From positions 1 through 64,000 of the forward strand of contig JANBPK010000848.1 in the NCBI GenBank assembly GCA_027579435.1: DNA of 64,000 nt, written 5' to 3'. Source of the stretch: Candolleomyces eurysporus (Eukaryota > Basidiomycota > Agaricomycetes > Agaricales > Psathyrellaceae). Below are positions 47,448-57,837 of this stretch, one piece after another. Numbering within the stretch: position 1 is the stretch's first letter; the number at the start of each line of letters is the position of its first letter. The translations under genes and the position numbers were made by a program. Under the pieces are notes generated by a model, which saw nothing but the letters and a program-made list of their open reading frames with translations, was not told the DNA's origin and did no database searches.

Positions 47448-48691
47448 ACAAGGATATATTCAGGCTCAAGTTCCACGAGGACTTTACAAACAAGACCGAG
47501 AACTATTCCGCCCAACAGCTCAAACCCTTCATCGAAGTGTCCGAGAAGATCGAAGGGCAGTGGAAGAACGGAGAGGAACTGAAGGTGGAGGTCTTTGGAG
47601 GATACAACGAGTTTGCTCGCAGGTACAACTGCTTCGCCGGAGCATGTTGTCTGCTGGTTCGCAACCAGTTGGGTGCTTGGGAGGTTCCTGTGACTGGTCG
47701 CTTCCTGACCTCTCATGATATTGACTTATCGCTCCTCGAGATACAGCGTGCAGTGCCAGCTCCAGTTACAGCTCCAGCTACCATTGACCCAACCCTTGAA
47801 GCTCTTGGGTTTACCCACAACGGGGTTGCTTGCACTAGTATGGTCCACAAACACATCAAGGAGAAGCAGACAATGATCAACACACAGTCACTCGCTATCC
47901 GCACTTTCCATGACTTGTACCAGGACGTGCGTAATGCCAATTGTATGGTTGTTCAGCAGTGTGAACGTCCCAATCGTTGTGGCCGCTCTTGTCACCCCAA
48001 GGACGACGGCCCTTTCAACAATCACCTATACCCTAGCCGTGAGGGGAATGGAGGACAGGGTCATGGTCATGGTCATGGTTGTGGTCGTGGTGGAATGCCC
48101 GGCACTCAAGGTGGGCATGGTGGTGGGCATGGTGGAATACCTGGCCCTTGCTCTGGAGAACATGGGTTCCGTTTCCACAACAAGTTGAGGGTGTTCAATA
48201 ACACCCCAGGCATAGGTGTTGAAAATGCCCACACCGCTACTCACCAAGCAATTGCACCTGTCAAGCCTATTGCGTCGGTTACTGCCACAGTCAATCACAC
48301 CACCGGCACCATGCCCAACAATGGAGGCAATGCAGCAACGGAGCCTTTCGAGCCTTCTACTGAGGCAATCGAGGCAGCTATGGCTTCAGCAAGGGATTTG
48401 GTCGCTGAATGCGGCAGAAAGGACGGCACCGCTACAGGAACCACTACAAAGCAGCTATCAGAGCTCAGCTTCAAGAAGACCAACGGGGGCGTACCTGGCA
48501 AGGACACTGTGCAGGAACGACCCACCCAGTCAGGCCATGTGGGCACTGACGTCACTACTCAACAAGTTGCGACTTCTGGAAATAGCGAAACGAATGCCGA
48601 TGGGGGGGCTGGAATTGTGTCTGGTGGAAGGTCTGCTGTGAATGCTGGCAGCAGTGATGACGACGTTGAAATGGGTGGCGGACCCAACTAG
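47393..48691 (+). CDS. Extra open frame between integrase and 3' LTR, unknown
   Basis: An uninterrupted frame of over 430 codons in a third register, ending 36 bp before the 3' LTR. The first in-frame ATG is only at 47840, so the first 150 codons would need a fusion with pol (frameshift or readthrough) or another start. The N-terminal part reads like a folded domain (IFRLKFHEDF, FIEVSEKIEGQWKNGEELKV, CFAGACCLLVRN). The middle is rich in Gly and His (GHGHGHGCGRGG, GGHGGGHGGIPG), followed by a Thr/Ala-rich part and an acidic end (SSDDDVEMGGG). There is no membrane segment, so it is not an envelope-like protein, and no chromodomain. It could be a captured host segment or an additional structural protein; I do not recognise it. 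Confidence 0.5.
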   Translation: MGPQNPILNVDIENLQWINKDIFRLKFHEDFTNKTENYSAQQLKPFIEVSEKIEGQWKNGEELKVEVFGGYNEFARRYNCFAGACCLLVRNQLGAWEVPVTGRFLTSHDIDLSLLEIQRAVPAPVTAPATIDPTLEALGFTHNGVACTSMVHKHIKEKQTMINTQSLAIRTFHDLYQDVRNANCMVVQQCERPNRCGRSCHPKDDGPFNNHLYPSREGNGGQGHGHGHGCGRGGMPGTQGGHGGGHGGIPGPCSGEHGFRFHNKLRVFNNTPGIGVENAHTATHQAIAPVKPIASVTATVNHTTGTMPNNGGNAATEPFEPSTEAIEAAMASARDLVAECGRKDGTATGTTTKQLSELSFKKTNGGVPGKDTVQERPTQSGHVGTDVTTQQVATSGNSETNADGGAGIVSGGRSAVNAGSSDDDVEMGGGPN

Positions 48692-48727
48692 GCATTTCGG
48701 CATGTTCGACAATGCGAGGAGGGTGTG

Positions 48728-48947
48728 TGTAATGGTTTCATCTTATCTTATCTCACTCCTTTTGCCCTCCCTCTGCTCCCAGACTCTCTAACTGTATAGT
48801 TCTTAGTCATACTCTATGTAGATAGGTATATAAGCTGTAGCTACAGATGTAATTACCTTAGTTCTTCTTAAATCAATAGCTTACACCTGGCCGTTATTGT
48901 GAAGACTCTTCATGTGAAGCAAATCGTATTCTATACGCCACGTCACA
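48728..48947 (+). repeat. 3' LTR of the Ty3/gypsy element (220 bp)
   Basis: Begins TGTAATGG and ends ACGTCACA. It differs from the 5' LTR at 11 of 220 positions. Nine are CpG changed to TpG or CpA here, one is another C-to-T, and one is a T-to-G. Confidence 0.9.
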
Positions 48948-49189
48948 TGGCGTCCTTGGCAAAGCCACTCAACTATCCTTGATCACCGGTTTGACTGGAC
49001 TGACTCTATTCCACTCACCTCTGCCCTGCCATAGGCTTTCTCTTCCTCTCACCCGCTCCGATTAGCGCACCAGAAGGCTCTTCCAAGAACCGGCAAAATA
49101 ACCCAAATCTGACACATTGTTTCATGTCAAGAATTGAAAACAACTCCTGGGAATCCTGTTTGACTGGATGCTCCAAAACAACCTAAAAG

Positions 49190-50761
49190 ATGGCCAAATC
49201 TACGGCTACTGTCTTGACCACCATTCAAGGTGCTGGTCAATCTATGGTTGTCAGCCCCATCGCACCCGCCGGAGATGTCAAGAGGGCAAAGAAACAAGGT
49301 GCGTGCTCCCACTGTGATTCGGTCCAGGAGTTTCCTGACGATTTCACAGTGGAGTTTTACTTTGCCGACTCCAACTTACCCTACAACCAGTGCGTCATCT
49401 CTCTCTATGCATTCTGCTTCATTCACTCAAATCTCTCGCTTCTAGGTTCATGTGGACGCTCTACTCCAAAGACCCTGAACACAGGATCCCTATCTCCACC
49501 ATCGCCTCCTTCAAACGCATGCGCGAATACACATTGCACAGCTCCGAATGGCTCGGCTCCGCCCTCCATTCCCTTGAAGACAATTCTACCGGCGACAAAG
49601 TCCACTGAACGACCAAAGTCAAGGAAACCAAGGACGCCTTCGGGCACAGTGTCTACACTAAAGGCTTCCCAGAGGACGAGGATACGACTCTGCAGCAGCG
49701 CCTCGAAGCATTTTTTGACACGTACAGCGCTATCAACTATGTCAGGATGTGGAGGGACGAAAACAAAAAGTACAAGGCCTCCATCTTTGCAGAGTTTGCG
49801 GATTTCGAGACGGTGGACAAGTTCTTGAAGGCCGAGCGCAAACCCACATTCAAGGAAAAGAACTCCTCATTATGTCCAAAGCGGATTACTGTGACATGAA
49901 GATCAAGGAGAAGGGGTTGACAGGCAAGGCTGCCATGCACAGGAGAGAAACTATTGCAAAGTGTTGTGGGTTCGATGCGTTCCAGGAGATGAAGAGTGGG
50001 GTGGACAAACCAAAACAACACAATGAAGCCAACCTCGAGTACATCAGGAACCAAATCACCATCTGCAGGGATTACGAGGGCAATGGCTCGGTGGGTCCTG
50101 AAGATGTACCTTCTGTCCGAGGTGCGGAGGTGACTGCACTTGGAGCGACATTGAGGATCCGTTGAAGGAAAAGTTTGATGGGAGGCCACCTTACATCAAG
50201 TACTCCTGTGGAGACGACTTTGGGCTGGTTGGGTTCCAAAAGGCACTTACAGAGGAAGAGGTCAGCTCTGTCAAGGAGTTGGTGAAGAAGGTGAACAAGA
50301 AGGTTACATGGAGTTTGCTTTCGGGTTTGTCCCATTTTCCGCTTTCTAGCGGTCAGTCACTAATGTCATTTCAGAGGACGACNAAAAAGGCTTTCCAAAT
50401 GGAACGAGCACAAGTTGCCGCCAAAAGCGCCTTCATCCAACTTGACAAAACCACTGGCAAGGGCTTGCATGGCGCAGGTTGTGGAGGTAGAGGTGGACCT
50501 GGAGGTCATGGAGGTCGTGGAGGAGGCGGTCATGGAGGTGGACGCGGAGGAGGTGGACGTGGTGGAGGCCGTGACTCCAAGCCCGCTGCTGCCGCTGAAG
50601 GTGCTGATAAGACCGACGCGGAAGCGGGCGAGAAGAGGAAGCGAGGGGTTGAGCCCGACGGTGGACCGTATGCAGGAACGAGAGGCACCAATGCTCCTCC
50701 TGCATTGGCCAGGAGCGAGAGTACAACCAAAAAACAAAAGGTCGATGTCGAGTTGTCCTAA
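49190..50761 (+). pseudogene. La-type RNA-binding protein gene, frame broken
   Basis: La proteins bind the 3' oligo-U of new RNA polymerase III transcripts in the nucleus. Exon 1 (49190-49389) ends with the La-motif sequence FTVEFYFADSNLPYNQ. A 56-nt intron leads to exon 2 (49446 on: FMWTLYSKDPEHRIPISTIA, SFKRMREYT). A TGA interrupts at 49606. The RRM part follows (DAFGHSVYTKGF, YKASIFAEFADFETV). A one-base shift near 49862 is needed to reach LLIMSKADYCDMKIKEKG, and another shift near 50140 to reach RPPYIKYSCGDDFGLVGF (xRRM-like). A 50-nt intron (50325-50374) precedes a Gly-rich tail and a basic end (KRKRG, STTKKQKV). Either a pseudogene or a real gene with sequence errors. It starts about 240 bp after the 3' LTR. 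Confidence 0.7.
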
Positions 50762-51601
50762 GTCAAGCCAAATGTATTTATTTTAGCTACTCTGTGCTCT
50801 GTACCAACATTGCAACTGTTCCTGCGCATGCCTAATAAGTAGTCATTCAAAATATTCATGAAAATTTCGACGATTATTGAGGTGGAGGCTTGCTACCTCC
50901 AACGATAACGAGCTCGCCCCCACGACCAAGCACTACATCCATTTCCCATCATTCCACCACGCAACGATGTGTTGCAACTACAAAAATCACTCTCAGACGC
51001 CGCATTAGACCAAGCTGTGCAGCCACATCTGCCACTCCCAACATCAATGTTCTTTGGTTGGCAAAGGATAAGAAGGACATGGAGTTGAGGGTGCATTCTG
51101 AGGAAGTAGTGCTGATACTTGGAGCTCATGTGTACTGAAGCCTGGCTGCTGCAGTGAATTGTGATGCTCCTCCAAAGGTTCTTGCTGCAGCTGTGAGCTC
51201 CATGGACAATGGTCCGAGGTTGACTTGGAGCATTATTATGTGGATGAAGTGACAACCAACAAGACTAGTGCAATATATTCAACTGGCCATGTCAGATAGA
51301 AACCCTGTTGCAAGCTCCAGTACCACCTTTGCATTTGGCACTGTCTCAAGCTATGACACTCACCACTCACAAGGAATAAAAATGGCCTGGAATTCAAGTT
51401 ACATTGTCCAAGCTGACATCCACCAAAATATAGGATAAATGCCTTGAACTAGCCTGAACTGGAAATGTAGTGTCCAATATCAACATGATTTATAAAGAAG
51501 AGCAAGAAATTGAATTTATAGCAAATACTACATGTACAAGAAGCAACGGTCACAGTAAGAATGATATTCAGGGTCTGAATCTGAGAAAATATCATGATGT
51601 T
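50762..51601. other. Spacer between La and NACHT genes
   Basis: No supported gene. CpG is normal up to about 50950 and then becomes very rare toward the NACHT gene. Confidence 0.4.
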
Positions 51602-51790
51602 TCAACATTTAGAGATATCAAGAACATAGACTCTGCCATTTCCACACCCAATGGCTGCAAGTGAGAATGTAGAGTCAAATGATACATCAAGAACATCCCA
51701 GCTTGAGGGAAACCAGCAAATTGGAACTGGTGTTGGCAACAAATTCAGGCCAATCAGTTTGACTCTAACCAATCCAGAAACAGATGGGGT
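51602..51790 (-). pseudogene. WD40-blade-like remnant
   Basis: Downstream of the NACHT gene stop, minus-strand translation gives SSWDVLDVSFDSTFSLAAIG followed by CGNGRVYVLDISKC and a stop. The spacing resembles one beta-propeller blade (V.DV.F, then G.V.V.D). It lies in the position where further WD40 repeats would be expected, so it is likely a leftover of a longer propeller. Confidence 0.4.
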
Positions 51791-51799
51791 GTGTTTTTT

Positions 51800-54700
51800 T
51801 TAGGTTGCATAAAATGTTGAAGAGTTGGAAAAAATTATGAAAGAATGTTCATCTTCAAGAGTGGCAAGAAGGATTCCTGCTTGGCTGTCCCACAGGCGCA
51901 CTGTCTTGTCATCTGATGCAGATGCCAGCCTTTGCCCATCAGGTGAGAAAGCAACACTGTTTACCCCATGGGAATGGCCTTGTAAAACTGCAAGCTCCAA
52001 AGGCCATGTTGTATCCCCTTCTTGGATCTTTACCCCAGCATTTTGCTTGTGATACAGTTGGTAAATGATTGTTTGCTTTGGTGATAGAGGTATGCATGAC
52101 CAATATATGTGCAATGGTGCTCTTTTGATAACATTAGAGTTGAGCAAAAGAAATCTTTGGCCATCTTGGATGATTTTTTTTAGCAAGTTTGGGCTACCAT
52201 CAGTATGACTTGCCTGATATTATTATGACAGATTTGAGTGAATAGTGGATGATTACAGATATAGAAGTTTGACATACCAGCATACCCAAGGTGTCTCTCA
52301 ATGCAGTGTGTGCTTTATCCAACTGTTTGATCCAGGCCAATGCTTCAAGCCAATGCATTAGATGCTCCTTTGAAAATTCATCCAATAGGCTGCTCAGATC
52401 TGAGTCCATTTCTGATACTTTGCCCAGGTGATTAGCCCAATAGTTAACTGCATACTGCAATTCCTTGGAAATGTGGTCCACATTCAGGCCTTCTTTGAGC
52501 AAATCATCAAGGTCTTTGTATTGAGCATCTGAAGGCACAGGCACCTGGCAAATATTAAATTTGAGTTGCTTGTTCATTACTTCCAGGCAACACTTGGCCA
52601 ATTCCAAATGGTGTTTCTCTTCAACAATTTGAAACCCAGGTGGACAAGAGGGGCCAGTGATATAGTCAGGAAAGGATTTGTGGTGAACTTTGTATGTAAC
52701 AGTAGACTCCTCATTTAATGGAGCAAGAACTGAGTGCAAATTGGCAAGAGTAGCCTTGAGCTTGATTTCTGTTTCTTTCAACAGCTTTGACAAAGTGAAG
52801 GCTGAAAGAGGAGTCTGAAGGACAAGAAGGGCTCCAACAATCTTTTGAAATTTATCAAGCCAGATTTCTGGATGCTTGGAAGGTTTGGCAGATTGCAGGA
52901 TACAAGAATATAAGTCATCTAGCTCTGATAAGGGATTATCACCAGAAGACTGCAAGCTTAGTAGAAGATCAAGTTGACCTGCAGGATCAAGTTGACAGGT
53001 ATCAAGTATAAACTTGATAGCAGTGGATGCAAAAATAAAGAGTTTCCCAGACATTTGGATGAGTTTATCTTTTGCCTCTTGGGCTGGCTCCCATCCAGGG
53101 TCATATAAATCCCCTAGAGTCTCTTGCATTTTGAGTGGGGACAAGCAGTAGTCCACATAGCAAGATATATCCTTCTTCACTATTAGGTCCTCTATTTCCT
53201 GAAGATGGAAGATATGTGCATCTTTTGTGCTCAGATACTTGGTTCTCAGTCCCAGCTCTGGACGAGTGGTTATAAACACCTTGGTGTTTGGCAACTGGGA
53301 GACTGAGGATATGATAAGTTGGAGAAGTGCAGAGGCATCAGGCTCAACACATTCATCCAGGGCATCAAAGACCAGAACAAGTGGGGTTGCTCTTTGCTTG
53401 AGCAGTGAACAGAGTGGTTCAGCAACAAGCAAGCTGAACTGCTGAGCAAGAACCTTGTCCAAAGCATCAGGCTGCTTATTGATAGCAGCTGCAATGGCTT
53501 GTCCGTAGGACACATCATAGCGAGCAAGCTGGTACGCAATGGTATGCACAAAACCCAAGGACTTCTTTCGATCTTCCTGATCTCGAGAAAAGAAAAATGT
53601 GGCTCCAAGAGAGTTAATGCCTGCAGCTCGCTGTGCCACAGTTATAGCCACAGTAGACTTGCCAATCCCAGCAATACCATCAAGCACATAGAGTGGAGGG
53701 TTATGGCCATCAGAGACAGGGCCAATCATCCAGCGCCCAACATTAGCTAAGAGTGCACAACGTGTGCCTTCAAAGCATGACACAACCTTGGCTGCAACCT
53801 CCTGCGAGTCATAAGCAGCACCAGGAACCCGTTTGAGTCGGTCAAGAGTTGAATTCTGCTTGCCCAATCAATGGAAAGCAATATTAATGAACAAACATAG
53901 AGAACAAACCTCACAGTGCCTGTCAAGAGTTGCAGAGAGACTCTGCATCCATCCTCCCTGGTCACGTACAGTGGCAAGAATGTCGCTCAAGACAATTGTC
54001 CCTGCAATATGATTTTCAATCTATCAAGAGTGAGTGGGCTGACATCGCAGTAGGGCTAGAAGCATACCCAAAAGTGTTGCAAGAGCTCGTCAAGTTTCTT
54101 GTTTGCGTTCTTGAGAACCTCGACATCATCCTCCGCCAGCACATACGCCGTAAATCCCTTTGACTTCTCCTTATTTGTAGCTTCCAAAGTATTCCATATC
54201 CCCCTATAGCCAGAATGTTGAATGTTTGACCGAGTATCCGAAGAAAGTTACGCACGCGACAAGCCGTCCAATGCTTTCCTTCAGATCCTCCGACAGATCC
54301 TTCCCCTCAACAGCACTGGCAACACTCGAGCCCAGAAGATCGCAACGGTTCTTTAGGATCTTCACTTCTTCCTTGTTGGAGTTTACTTTCTATGTGAAGT
54401 TTGAGCGACATGCATGGAACAAGAATAGAAGATATGCATACCTCGATGACGTCCACCACCTTCAGTAAGGCTTCAGCTGGACCTTTGAATGGCTCCGGTA
54501 CGAGCTTGGCAGCAATACCCAGCGCAGCCTTGAACGTCCCCTTCGCAATGGCCCAGCCCTTGGAGGATTCCTTATCCGACGTCGATTCTTTTACAGCACT
54601 GTGAGCTATCTCAGGTGCGGGATCGGGCGGGCTTTCGACGCCTTCCTCCGTAGCAGCACCAGCCCCTTCCTCAGTAGAAACGGGTGCCGAGACAGTGGAG

Positions 54701-55533
54701 GCGATCATGGTATCCTGCGAAGGCTCGTTGTCATCGTCTGTAGCAACGGAAGGAAGGGTTGCCTGGGGTTGAGAGGACGACACGGTCCCTTGGAGGCTGT
54801 TGGCGGGGGCGGAGGGGGAAACGGTCTCAGCGCCTTGGGCTGGAGAAGCACCTCTCGTGGTATCTAGTTCTGGTTTGACTGCAACGACGGCAAGGGAGTT
54901 GTCGTCCGGTGGTACCGCGCCGGAACCCGCACCGATGACGGCCGGGTCGTTTTCAATGACTTGCATAGTGGCAGCCTTGTCTTCATCCAAAACAGGCTTC
55001 TGAACGATTGAAGCGATCGCGGTCTCCGGCAAAGCAGGTCGCTCGTCCTTTGCTGACGAAGACATAGCGTAGGTCTGAGGGAGAGATGCTTCGGTTTCGA
55101 GTTCGGCGGACGCTCCGAGAGCCTCCTCTGCATTCAGAGTCAATACAACCGCTGCGCCACCGGAAAAAGTGGACGGCTCACCGGCAGCAGGAGCTTCCCC
55201 GACACCACCCGTGACATTGGGACCGTCGCTTGCTGAAACAGCGGAACCTGCAACGTCTTGAGCACTCGTTGCTCCCTCCCCCTGGTCCTTCGGCTTCCCT
55301 GTGCCCAGGAAAGTCTTGAAGCCTTTTTTAACCTTCTTCCCCATCTTCTGCATACTCTCTTCCGCCTTGTCAACCCTCTCCACGAATCGTGCTTTGAATC
55401 GGCTGGCTCTGCTGGAAGGTCGACTGCCATCGGGGCCTGGCGTTGCAGCACGAGACGAGATCGGTGTGTTGCGGTCCGGATTATCGGGAGGACCACGATT
55501 GTCTCGCCCTCCAGAATGAGTAGATTCGGCCAT
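51800..55533 (-). CDS. NACHT NTPase with a single WD40 repeat (NLR-like, 6 exons)
   Basis: Minus-strand exons 55533-54442, 54389-54256, 54203-54068, 54020-53910, 53855-52278 and 52213-51800 join to about 1154 residues. Residues 1-320 are low complexity (Ser, Ala, Pro, Glu). Residues about 325-490 form a helical N-terminal domain ([20 protein letters not shown] onward) typical of basidiomycete NLRs. The NACHT domain has Walker [12 protein letters not shown] (about 551-561) and Walker [12 protein letters not shown] (about 650-660). Next is a helical region with the linker [22 protein letters not shown]. One WD40 repeat ([20 protein letters not shown] to VRLWDS) ends the protein, where relatives carry seven or more. 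Such proteins act as oligomerising sensors in fungal self/non-self recognition or cell death. This copy has an intact NTPase but a sensor reduced to one blade. The 3' exons are nearly free of CpG while exon 1 is CpG-rich. Confidence 0.8.
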
Positions 55534-55989
55534 ATCGATTGGTTGGTTGGATGTTTCGAAAAACTCGGTTAGATCGCAAAGTTTCGACAGTGGATGGTGG
55601 TCCAAGTTCAAGTTGCGGTCAGAGAGCTCGAGGCAGCTCTGATGCTGATCATCGATGAGCATCCCGTGACTCTGCGGTTAGGCGTCAAACTGGGTCAGTT
55701 CGGCCGATGCTCCGTCGGCCCAGAGCCGATGCGCTCGAAATTAGCTGGAAAAAACTGCACGAATCGTGGGCTGGGTAAGACGTTGCAAAGATTCGTCATT
55801 GATAAGCGTAGTGACACGCGAAACGAGAAGCACACATGGAAACGGTAGATAAAGCACAAAACACGCATGGGTATTGGATCTCCAGACAGCAAACGAAATA
55901 TCCGCCACACAAGACGCAAGGCTCAAGATACTGAACCTGAGGCACCTCATCCGAGGAAGTCAAAGGTGACCCTACACCCAACAAACCGT
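55534..55989. other. Upstream region of the NACHT gene
   Basis: About 450 bp between the NACHT start codon and the DUF6534-like remnant on the same strand. Probably the NACHT promoter. No gene seen. Confidence 0.35.
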
Positions 55990-56891
55990 CAGCTCGTCAC
56001 ATCCAACTTGGTCGCAGAGAGTAAAAGAGAAGACAAGAATAACACGTACCTTCTGCACTCCTGCCCATGATACAACAAGATAGTAGCTCGAATATGCAAC
56101 TCCAACCCAAATCCAAACTCGGTATAGAACCCAGGAATATATTCAAAGTGGCCACGTTCCGCTGGAAGGCAGGCAGAGAGGTGACGTTCAGAGATCATTT
56201 ACAAAGTTAGAGAATTTGGCCTTTGACTGTGTAACGCATGAGTTTCTCGAAGACGTTGGTGCGGAGGGTAGCGACGAAGGTCTCTACACAGGTCTAGAAT
56301 TTTAGTTTGGTGTGCATAGGTCTTAATAGGGAGAACTGGACGTACCAGACGGTGAGCCAGAGAACTTGCTTCAGATGGTGAGCGGTTCGGTACCGGGCAT
56401 CGAGGAGTTGACTTTGCCAACAGACTTGATGGTAAGACGTTGCCTGAAAAAGATCAAAATTGAAATACGAAACATAGAACGCGGCAGAATGACGCACCCT
56501 TTCCTAATGAATCGCACCCTTTAACATAAAGTACTGCAAGCTGTCGAGCACGTACAAGCTCGTCAACAAGCCACAAGAACAGACATGGAGCTCACGTACC
56601 TGCACCTGTCCACCAGCAAGACGCGAAAAACCATAGGCAACACCGGAGAACGTGGTACCTAGTCATTGCAGCCCATGTTAGCAACGCATTCTCCACCGGG
56701 AATTTAAGAACGCTCACCGAAATCTCTTTCACAGCCTGTTGAGCAATGGCCGGAGGCAAGATCGGCAGATACGAAGGCGGTGGACTCATCGACCCCGCAG
56801 GCACCGTATCAAACACGGACGGAGGGCGTCGAGGCATGAGCGACTTGTTATTGTGACTGAACGAGGGTGGTGGAGGCGGGGGCGAATGCAA
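55990..56891 (-). pseudogene. DUF6534-like multi-helix membrane protein remnant
   Basis: Minus-strand pieces in gene order: a Pro-rich start ending YLPILPPAIAQQAVKEIS with a GTGAGC donor near 56717, then GTTFSGVAYG, then SLYVLDSLQYFM, then TLRTNVFEKLMRYTVKGQIL near 56200-56260, then an exon-like piece bounded by CAG near 56155 and GTACGTG near 56050. Their order and style resemble DUF6534 proteins (a helix with G..F.G...YG, a VLDSL segment, and R.N...KL..YTV). Stops and phase conflicts prevent a full gene, so I call it decayed. It could be a real gene whose introns I have misplaced. Confidence 0.35.
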
Positions 56892-57089
56892 TGTCGAATA
56901 AGCCGTTCATTTGCGATAGCCCCAATCGCGTCTCGCACCTGGGCGCGAGATAGGCACGACTTGAGAAGAACAGGAGGAATTTTGTGCTCGAGTGGCTGAC
57001 GTAACCAGAAAGGACGTATTACAAGCCATTCCATCCCTTCGTCGTCCACCAGATGTACTCGAAGAACCGTAGGTAGCGTCCAAGAACGT

Positions 57090-57440
57090 AGTACCTAACC
57101 ATCGCAGCCCGCATCAGTAACAAATTCCTAACCAAAACGCTAGATATCAACAGCGCTCACAGAACTCGACTGCTCTCTTTCGCAACCTGCAGAGCGATGC
57201 TCGGAGGCAACATGGAGGCGGGGGACTGAGCAATTCCGCAGACTTGTAGACGGGGCGCATGACTGTCTCTTCGATGTCATGACTGAATGAGAGCGATGGA
57301 GGCAGGGCCGAACGCGATGTCGATTGACCGCGGGCTGAGAATGGTCGCTTGCAGCGAATTTTGCTGAGCCTGCTCCCCACTGTCGTTGCTGCTGAGCATG
57401 AGTGGATGAAGGACTGAGGACGTGATGGGCCTTCTCCAAC
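57090..57440 (-). pseudogene. Second DUF6534-like first-exon copy
   Basis: This segment resembles 56640-56890. Both have a Pro/Ser-rich first exon followed by a GTGAGCG donor, an intron, and an acceptor before a GTTF...YG piece (GTTFLDATYGSSS here). Only the 5' part is present. It is a partial tandem duplicate. Confidence 0.35.
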
Positions 57441-57837
57441 GTATGCTGGGAGCCGTTGCCACTACTTCGATCGAGGACCCAGCTATGAGTGTTGCAAAGA
57501 TATCGATATTATCTGGAGAACGGGGCGAATTGTTAATGAGCACTTGAAATGAAGAGGATCCATGCACCTTGTTCGAAAGACCGACGCCATTCTCTTGCAC
57601 TGGAAAGAAAGGGAGGAGAAAGGATTCATCCCGTGCAAAAGAGCACCAGGCCCGGATCGATCAGGCCTTGGCTCGTTCAAACACCGTTATGTATGGTTGA
57701 CGTCGACGCCAGAAAATCCCTTCTGCCTTTGTTGTGCTCTGTTGTGCTCCTGCTGGATTATGCGGGGGAGCTATGGTTAGGGTTATTCAAACCTTGTCTT
57801 ACTTCCTCACCCTTGCTTGAAGCCTTGCCCGTTCGTC
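57441..57837. other. Probable ctk3 promoter region
   Basis: About 400 bp upstream of ctk3, divergent from the DUF6534-like remnant. Pyrimidine-rich near the start codon. No gene seen. Confidence 0.35.

Larger units (their letters stand above)
40425..48947 (+). mobile_element. Ty3/gypsy LTR retrotransposon, about 8.5 kb
   Basis: Two 220-bp direct repeats, each starting TGTAA and ending GTCACA, bound gag, protease, reverse transcriptase, RNase H and integrase coding sequence in that order, the Ty3/gypsy order. A short purine run (GAGGAGGG, 48716-48723) just before the 3' LTR fits a polypurine tract. I could not assign a tRNA primer site after the 5' LTR and found no matching 5-bp target duplication (ACGTC before, TGGCG after). 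Coding sequence is interrupted by stops and one frameshift, so the copy is unlikely to be autonomous. An extra open frame of unknown origin lies between integrase and the 3' LTR. Confidence 0.9.

Noticed and set aside
48060..48150. CRISPR-like or satellite array in the GGT/CAT-rich segment
   Set aside because: It is a codon-level Gly/His repeat inside an open frame, not spaced repeats.
47450..48691. Envelope-like function for the extra frame of the retrotransposon
   Set aside because: No signal peptide, membrane segment or glycoprotein-like pattern is visible.
40420..48952. Target-site duplication of the Ty3/gypsy element
   Set aside because: The five bases before (ACGTC) and after (TGGCG) do not match. 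A shifted comparison shows a partial CGTC match but not at the LTR edges.
50440..50580. Minisatellite in the GGA/GGT-rich segment near 50.5 kb
   Set aside because: It encodes the Gly-rich tail of the La-type protein, a usual feature of RNA-binding proteins.
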